Source: Proteobacteria bacterium UBA6908
GTDB taxonomy: Bacteria; Pseudomonadota; Gammaproteobacteria; Acidiferrobacterales; UBA6901
Length of the DNA stretch: 21,407 bases
Direction of reading: 5' to 3'
Assembly: GCA_002451085.1 (NCBI GenBank)
Contig: DKBE01000066.1
Location: 4,477-25,883 of the forward strand
In this document: piece by piece, positions 17,654 through 21,407 of the stretch
How the letters are laid out: each line of letters starts with the position of its first letter
Numbering within the stretch: position 1 is the stretch's first letter
Position numbers and translations under genes: made by a program
The notes under the pieces: model-generated
The model's database searches: none
Seen by the model: only the letters and a program-made list of their open reading frames with translations
What the model was told of the DNA's origin: nothing

Positions 17654-18022
17654 ATGTCTATTGAATACAGCGTCGACGAGTCGAGAAATGTGGTCCTGGT
17701 GACTGTGCGTGGCACGGTAAATGACCATGAGTTTCTCGACTATGTCCGGCAGTTTCATAATGACAACCGTATCCGACCCGGGTACCGGGAACTGGTGGAT
17801 GCCACGGCGGCCTCTCCGGGCGTGATTCGCGCTGAACTGTTCGACCAGATTGCCGAGTTGGACCGGCAGCGACCGGAAATGCTGCCACGCGCCAAGACAG
17901 CGATTGTGGTTTCCAGTGGCGAGGCGTTTGAGCTTGCACGACAATACGAATCCAAGGCGCAGATGCCGGTGACCGTGTTTTCGAGCCTGGATGTCGCCCG
18001 CATCTGGTTGGGCATCAACTAG
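17654..18022 (+). CDS. small protein of unknown function, possibly SpoIIAA/STAS-like
   Basis: The 122-residue product starts MSIEYSVDESRNVVLVTVRGTV, a beta-rich opening. It continues with HEFLDYVRQF, GYRELVDATAA and the C-terminal TAIVVSSGEAFELARQYE...VTVFSSLDVARIWLG. That order, in which a strand with a DATA segment precedes a helix and later a helix carries the ARIWL end, is like the SpoIIAA/STAS-type proteins often annotated as hypothetical in proteobacteria. The similarity is by eye. It is soluble, with no signal peptide. The frame is open 19 codons earlier from a TTG, but the ATG at 17654 with AGGGG about ten nt upstream gives a more natural N-terminus. A small GAGCC/GGCTC inverted repeat lies just upstream at 17625-17639. 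Confidence 0.7.
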   Translation: MSIEYSVDESRNVVLVTVRGTVNDHEFLDYVRQFHNDNRIRPGYRELVDATAASPGVIRAELFDQIAELDRQRPEMLPRAKTAIVVSSGEAFELARQYESKAQMPVTVFSSLDVARIWLGIN

Positions 18023-18154
18023 CGATAGGGGCATTCGACGGCTTCGTGCCGCCATGGCATGCCCTACACGAGCAGTTCGCTTGGCGCGGTAGTGGCACCG
18101 GATTACAGCAACAGCGATAATCGCCAGCAATAATCACAAACGGTTCCACCCTTC

Positions 18155-18532
18155 ATGACTACTCCTTTCGGACGCTCGCTCGTGGCCAGCCTGCTGGTCA
18201 TTCTGTTTCTCGCGGTAGCCCTGACGGCCGGCTGGACATGGCTCACGCTGAATTATGATTACTCGGACGGCGAACGCGCCGGTTACGTGCAGAAATTCTC
18301 GCGCAAGGGCTGGGTCTGCAAGACCTGGGAAGGTGAGCTGGCGCTCGTCAATCTGCCCGGGGCCATGCCGGAGATCTTTCACTTCACGGTACGGGACGAT
18401 GCCGTGGCCCGGCGTATCCAGGGGGCGATCGGCAAGCGCGTGGCGCTGACCTACGAACAACATATTGGCGTTCCGACATCCTGTTTCGGTGACACGCAAT
18501 ACTTCGTGGTCGACGTGCGTGTTGTTGATTAG
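18155..18532 (+). CDS. small membrane-anchored protein of unknown function
   Basis: The 125-residue product has one N-terminal membrane segment, about residues 8-29 (LVASLLVILFLAVALTAGW). A soluble domain follows, starting YDYSDGERAGYVQKFSRKGWVCKTWEGELA and ending TYEQHIGVPTSCFGDTQYFVVDV in parts. The GWVCKTWEGEL and PTSCFGDT stretches look strongly conserved in type and hold the two cysteines, which could form a disulfide outside the membrane. I recognise this as a family of uncharacterised proteobacterial proteins but cannot assign a function. No ribosome site is visible before the ATG. A 132-nt spacer separates it from the preceding gene, and its end faces the ABC exporter gene 49 nt away, without a clear terminator between. 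Confidence 0.78.
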   Translation: MTTPFGRSLVASLLVILFLAVALTAGWTWLTLNYDYSDGERAGYVQKFSRKGWVCKTWEGELALVNLPGAMPEIFHFTVRDDAVARRIQGAIGKRVALTYEQHIGVPTSCFGDTQYFVVDVRVVD

Positions 18533-18581
18533 CGGGATAGATTTGGCGGACGTGGGACGATTGACACCAGCCGCGCCTGGG

Positions 18582-20405
18582 TTACGACTCGCGGACCAGA
18601 CCGTTACCGACAGCGAACTTTGGTTCTTCCTGTTCTTCCTGCAGTTGCAGCTGCCACAGGTGTGCGTAGACGCCACCACGCACCAGTAGTTCGGCGTGGT
18701 TGCCGCGCTCGACGATGCGACCCTGTTCCATCACAAGGATCTGGTCGGCGTCCATGATGGTCGAGAGCCGGTGGGCAATGACCAGGGTGGTGTGATCGGT
18801 GGCCAGTTCCCGCAGTTCAGCCTGAATCGCCTTTTCAGTCTTGGAGTCGAGCGCCGAGGTGGCCTCGTCGAAGACGAGAATGATCGGATTCTTGAGCAGG
18901 GTGCGGGCAATGGCGACGCGCTGTTTTTCACCGCCGGACAGCTTGAGGCCGCGCTCGCCAACCAGGGTCTCGTACTTTTCCGGCAGGGTTTCGATGAAGT
19001 CGTGGATGTGCGCGGCGCGGGCGGCGGCGATGACCTCATCGCGGCTCGCGTCCGGGTGGCCGTAGGCGATGTTGTAATAAATAGTGTCATTGAACAGAAC
19101 CGTGTCTTGCGGCACGATGCCAATGGCCTGGCGCAGGCTGAGCTGTGTCACGTCGCGAATGTCCTGGCCATTGATGGTGATGTGCCCGCTCCACACATCA
19201 TAAAAGCGGAACAACAGGCGTGAGAGCGTCGATTTGCCGGCGCCGCTGGTGCCGACCACGGCCACCTTGCGGCCGGCCGGCACTTCAAAGCTCACGTCAT
19301 GCAGGATCTGGCGGTTGCGGTTGTAGCCGAAATCCACCTGCTCGAAACGGATCGTACCGCCGTTCACGGCCAGTGGCCGGGCATCCGTCTTGTCCTTCAC
19401 TTCCTCATGCTGTTCCAGCAGGCTGAACATGCGTTCCATGTCCGCCAGCGAGTGGCGAATTTCGCGGTACACGAAGCCGAGAAAGTGCAAGGGCATGTAC
19501 AGCTGGATCAGGAAGGCATTCACCAGCACCAGGTCGCCGATGGTCAACGCCCCGCTGACCACGCCCTGGCTGGCCATGATCATCAGGATGGTGACACCCG
19601 CGGCCACGATCGCCGCCTGGCCAATATTCAGCACCGACAACGAAGTCTGGTTGCGGATCGCGGCCTTTTCCCACTTTTGCAGTGTGTCGTCATAACGCCG
19701 CGCTTCCCAGGCCTCGTTGTTGAAGTACTTGACGGTCTCGTAATTGATCAGGCTGTCGATTGCCTTCGTATTCGCCTTCGAATCCATCTCGTTCATGGTG
19801 CGGCGGAAAATCATGCGCCACTCGGTGATCACGAGGGTATAGGTGATGTACACCGTAATGGTGCCGAGGGTCACAAGCGCGTAGCGGGCGTCGTAACGCA
19901 CCAGCAGGATGACCGTGACAAGCCCCATCTCGAACAGGGTGGGGAGGATGTTGAACAGCATGAAATTGAGCAGGAAGCGGATGCCGGCCGTACCGCGCTC
20001 GATGTCGCGCGACATGCCGCCGGTCTGGCGCTCGAGGTGGAAACGCAGGCTCAGGGCGTGCAGGTGCTCGAACACCTTCATGGCCACGCGCCGGATCGAA
20101 CGCTGCATGACCTTGGCAAACACCACGTCGCGCAATTCGCCGAACAGCGAGTTGCTGAGGCGCAGCAGGCCATAGGCCGCGAGCAGGGTGAGCGGCAGCA
20201 CCAGCAATTGCTGTGGTCCGCTCAGCGAATCCACCACTTCCTTCAGGACCAGTGGCACGCCGACATTGGCCATCTTGGCCAGCGCCAGGAAGCCCATGGC
20301 CAGCAGCACGCGCCCCCGGTACTCCCACAGGTAGGGCAACAGGGTCTGGATGGTGCGCCAGTCTTTACGGTCGGTCGGGGCTGGGCCGAAGTGGCGGGTG
20401 CGCAT
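18582..20405 (-). CDS. Atm1/HMT1-type ABC exporter (fused membrane and ATPase domains)
   Basis: The 607-residue half-transporter has an ABC type 1 exporter membrane domain (about residues 25-315) and a C-terminal ATPase. Walker A is GTSGAGKST at 385-393 (K391), the signature LSGGE at 489-493, Walker B ILVFDEA with D513 and E514, and the H-loop IAHRLST. NYETVKYFNNEAWE in the membrane domain is the hallmark of the Atm1 group, whose bacterial members export glutathione conjugates or metal-glutathione complexes and help resist heavy metals. MsbA-like lipid flippases lack that segment. The frame is open 30 codons earlier, but the ATG at 20405 with an AGG seven nt ahead gives the usual start. A candidate promoter lies just upstream. 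The substrate is inferred from the family only. Confidence 0.93.
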   Translation of the reverse strand: MRTRHFGPAPTDRKDWRTIQTLLPYLWEYRGRVLLAMGFLALAKMANVGVPLVLKEVVDSLSGPQQLLVLPLTLLAAYGLLRLSNSLFGELRDVVFAKVMQRSIRRVAMKVFEHLHALSLRFHLERQTGGMSRDIERGTAGIRFLLNFMLFNILPTLFEMGLVTVILLVRYDARYALVTLGTITVYITYTLVITEWRMIFRRTMNEMDSKANTKAIDSLINYETVKYFNNEAWEARRYDDTLQKWEKAAIRNQTSLSVLNIGQAAIVAAGVTILMIMASQGVVSGALTIGDLVLVNAFLIQLYMPLHFLGFVYREIRHSLADMERMFSLLEQHEEVKDKTDARPLAVNGGTIRFEQVDFGYNRNRQILHDVSFEVPAGRKVAVVGTSGAGKSTLSRLLFRFYDVWSGHITINGQDIRDVTQLSLRQAIGIVPQDTVLFNDTIYYNIAYGHPDASRDEVIAAARAAHIHDFIETLPEKYETLVGERGLKLSGGEKQRVAIARTLLKNPIILVFDEATSALDSKTEKAIQAELRELATDHTTLVIAHRLSTIMDADQILVMEQGRIVERGNHAELLVRGGVYAHLWQLQLQEEQEEPKFAVGNGLVRES

Positions 20406-20431
20406 GATGAACCTGACAACGAAAGACGGAC

Positions 20432-20461
20432 ATTCTACCGGCAAGCCACTGTTGCGGCCAA
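20432..20461 (-). promoter_or_regulatory. candidate promoter of the ABC exporter
   Basis: On the minus strand, TTGGCC is followed after 18 bp by TAGAAT (five of six to the -10 consensus). The transcript would begin near 20425, about 20 nt before the ATG. The 420-bp divergent spacer to the globin gene otherwise holds the half-sites and hairpins listed separately. Confidence 0.45.
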
Positions 20462-20497
20462 ACCGTATGGAAATTGCGTCAATGCGGAAATGCACAG

Positions 20498-20589
20498 TTG
20501 TGAAACGTACGACTGGCGTGATTCACAAGCATGGTGCGCGCGTCGATGAGAATGACCGTGGGTATTCTCGGTAGAGGCTTGATTCACAA
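20498..20589. promoter_or_regulatory. three TTCACAA half-sites between the ABC exporter and globin genes
   Basis: TTGTGAA at 20498-20504 is the complement of TTCACAA at 20522-20528, making an inverted pair with 17 bases between. TGATTCACAA at 20519-20528 is repeated exactly at 20580-20589. Between the copies lies another inverted repeat, GAGAAT (20548-20553) with ATTCTC (20564-20569). The spacing does not fit CRP or FNR sites. A regulator of either divergent gene is possible. Confidence 0.35.
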
Positions 20590-20663
20590 CGATTGAAGGG
20601 AAGTGGCACAGCGGTTGCTATGTGTACAGCGGGTGTGATTGGCATGGTTGCGTAATCCAGCCC

Positions 20664-20692
20664 GCCGGAATTCGTGGAGCGCGAATTCCGGC
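20664..20692 (+). repeat. strong hairpin in the globin leader
   Basis: GCCGGAATTCG and CGAATTCCGGC form a perfect 11-bp stem around a seven-base loop. No T-run follows, so it is not a simple terminator. Two more hairpins follow, together making a structured leader or a set of binding sites before globin. Confidence 0.5.
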
Positions 20693-20704
20693 ATCAACAC
20701 AGCG

Positions 20705-20724
20705 GCGCACCAATGGCGGTGCGC
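20705..20724 (+). repeat. second hairpin in the globin leader
   Basis: GCGCACC and GGTGCGC form a perfect seven-bp stem with an AATGGC loop. A third, GGACA/TGTCC with an ACGG loop, lies at 20731-20744, and a small GGTG/CACC pair at 20769-20778. Confidence 0.4.
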
Positions 20725-20825
20725 GAGTACGGACAACGGTGTCCACATTTCCGGCGCAGGCGTCGGAAGGTGAACACCGTTTTGTTTTGGCAAACCGCAA
20801 TTCAACCGTGAATAAGGAGCGTGAC

Positions 20826-21263
20826 ATGACCCCGGATGACAAGAAGCTGGTGCAGGAAAGTTTCGCCAAAGTGGCGCCCATTGCCGACCAGGCGGCAGCA
20901 TTGTTCTATCAGAATCTGTTTACCGCCGATCCATCGCTCAAGGCGCTGTTCAAGGGCGACATGGTTGAGCAGGGCAAGAAACTGATGAAGATGATCGGCG
21001 TGGCGGTTGCCGGACTCGACCGGCTGGAGAGCATTGTCTCGGCGGTGCAGGATCTGGGGCGTCGGCACGTCAAGTATGGTGTCAAGTCCGAACATTACGA
21101 CACAGTCGGCGCCGCGCTAATCCAGACCCTGGCACAGGGCCTCGGTCCGGCATTCACGCCGCAAGTGAAGGACGCCTGGATAACGGTATACGGCGTGCTC
21201 GCCACCACCATGAAGACTGCCGCGTATGGCGACGAATCCATTGCGGCCGTTGCCGGCTGCTGA
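20826..21263 (+). CDS. single-domain bacterial globin (Vitreoscilla-haemoglobin / flavohaemoglobin type)
   Basis: The 145-residue product equals Vitreoscilla haemoglobin in size. Landmarks of the fold are visible: Y28 at B10 in FYQNLF, F42 at CD1 in LKALFKGD, Q49 as the likely distal E7 residue in VEQGKK, and proximal H81 in GRRHVKYGV. KSEHYDTVGAAL follows as in the flavohaemoglobin globin domain. A B10 tyrosine with distal glutamine is the pattern of NO-dioxygenating and oxygen-binding bacterial globins. There is no flavin reductase domain fused to it. AAGGAG with a six-nt gap precedes the ATG at 20826; the longer upstream frame runs through hairpins and is rejected. A flavoprotein gene overlaps its end by 38 nt and may supply electrons. 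The leader is long and structured. Confidence 0.93.
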   Translation: MTPDDKKLVQESFAKVAPIADQAAALFYQNLFTADPSLKALFKGDMVEQGKKLMKMIGVAVAGLDRLESIVSAVQDLGRRHVKYGVKSEHYDTVGAALIQTLAQGLGPAFTPQVKDAWITVYGVLATTMKTAAYGDESIAAVAGC

Positions 21264-21407
21264 TTCCGCCGAACCCGCGGATCAGGCGATTCCGGTTGTC
21301 ATCATCGGAGCCGGACCGGCAGGAATCCAGATTGCGCAAGAGCTGCTGAAGCGCGATCCGTCGCGGGCCATCGTGCTGTACGGTGATGAACCGTGGGAAC
21401 CGTACCA
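21226..21407 (+). CDS. FAD-dependent NAD(P) oxidoreductase (Pyr_redox_2 type), partial at 3' end
   Basis: The frame from an ATG at 21226 reads into PVVIIGAGPAGIQIAQELLKR. This is the beta-alpha-beta dinucleotide fold with GxGxxG that opens FAD-binding oxidoreductases such as NirB, rubredoxin reductase and NADH-dependent reductases. The following LYGDEPWEPY matches the spot where these enzymes have GDEPxxPYxR, so the nitrite-reductase/rubredoxin-reductase group is the best fit. Sixty codons are visible before the window ends. The ATG lies inside the globin gene (38-nt overlap); TTG codons at 21241 and 21250 are other possible starts. The overlap points to one transcript with globin. Domains beyond the FAD fold are outside the window, so the exact enzyme is not known. 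Confidence 0.82.
   Translation, partial: MATNPLRPLPAADSAEPADQAIPVVIIGAGPAGIQIAQELLKRDPSRAIVLYGDEPWEPY

Noticed and set aside
20081..20405. MsbA-type lipid A flippase as identity of the ABC exporter
   Set aside because: The NYETVKYFNNE segment and the general sequence point to the Atm1/HMT1 group instead.
19299..20549. 416-codon open frame antisense to the ABC exporter
   Set aside because: Composition rich in His, Gln and Arg is the mirror of the exporter codons; no motif or start signal.
20580..20600. FNR or CRP box upstream of globin
   Set aside because: TTGAT is not followed by ATCAA at four bases, and the TGTGA/TCACA spacing is far longer than six.

Overview
The window reads as a chromosomal segment of a GC-rich gammaproteobacterium. 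The main taxonomic cue is the block dapA - bamC - MBL-fold hydrolase, because BamC is a gammaproteobacterial lipoprotein and this order is also found in pseudomonads. purL, cspA, kup, an Atm1-type ABC exporter and a bacterial single-domain globin fit the same picture. The genus cannot be named from sequence alone. No tRNA, rRNA, IS element, prophage or CRISPR array is visible, and nothing looks recently acquired.

Layout. 1-2471 (minus): a PIN-PhoH ATPase cut by the window edge, a Bcp/PrxQ peroxiredoxin, and a GalT-family nucleotidyltransferase. 2542-9533 (plus): dapA, bamC, an MBL-fold hydrolase that appears to start with CTG, and purL with its own extended -10 promoter. 9555-9926 (minus): a thioredoxin with a GTG start. 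9927-10224: a divergent region holding an RNA-like leader, a 17-codon uORF and a terminator-like hairpin ahead of a secreted lytic transglycosylase (10225-11010, plus). 11023-14332 (minus): a tightly packed four-gene operon of YVTN-type beta-propeller, NodB-type deacetylase, fatty-acid-hydroxylase-superfamily membrane enzyme and DUF1614 membrane protein. It is possibly preceded by a small CXXCH-containing ORF. 14639-14842 (plus): a cold-shock protein with a long leader carrying an intrinsic-terminator-like hairpin. 15061-17550 (plus): kup potassium transporter and an RBBP9/YdeN-like hydrolase. 17654-18532 (plus): two small proteins of unknown function. 18582-20405 (minus): Atm1-type ABC exporter. 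20826-21407 (plus): globin overlapping the start of a Pyr_redox_2-type FAD oxidoreductase cut by the window edge.

How the genes fit together. DapA supplies lysine and meso-diaminopimelate, BamC belongs to the outer-membrane assembly machine, and the lytic transglycosylase and NodB-like protein act on the envelope. Bcp, thioredoxin, globin and the FAD reductase have redox or stress roles. The least explained parts are the propeller-deacetylase-hydroxylase-DUF1614 operon, the globin/flavoprotein pair with its structured leader, and a set of attenuator-like 5' leaders before the lytic transglycosylase, cspA and kup.
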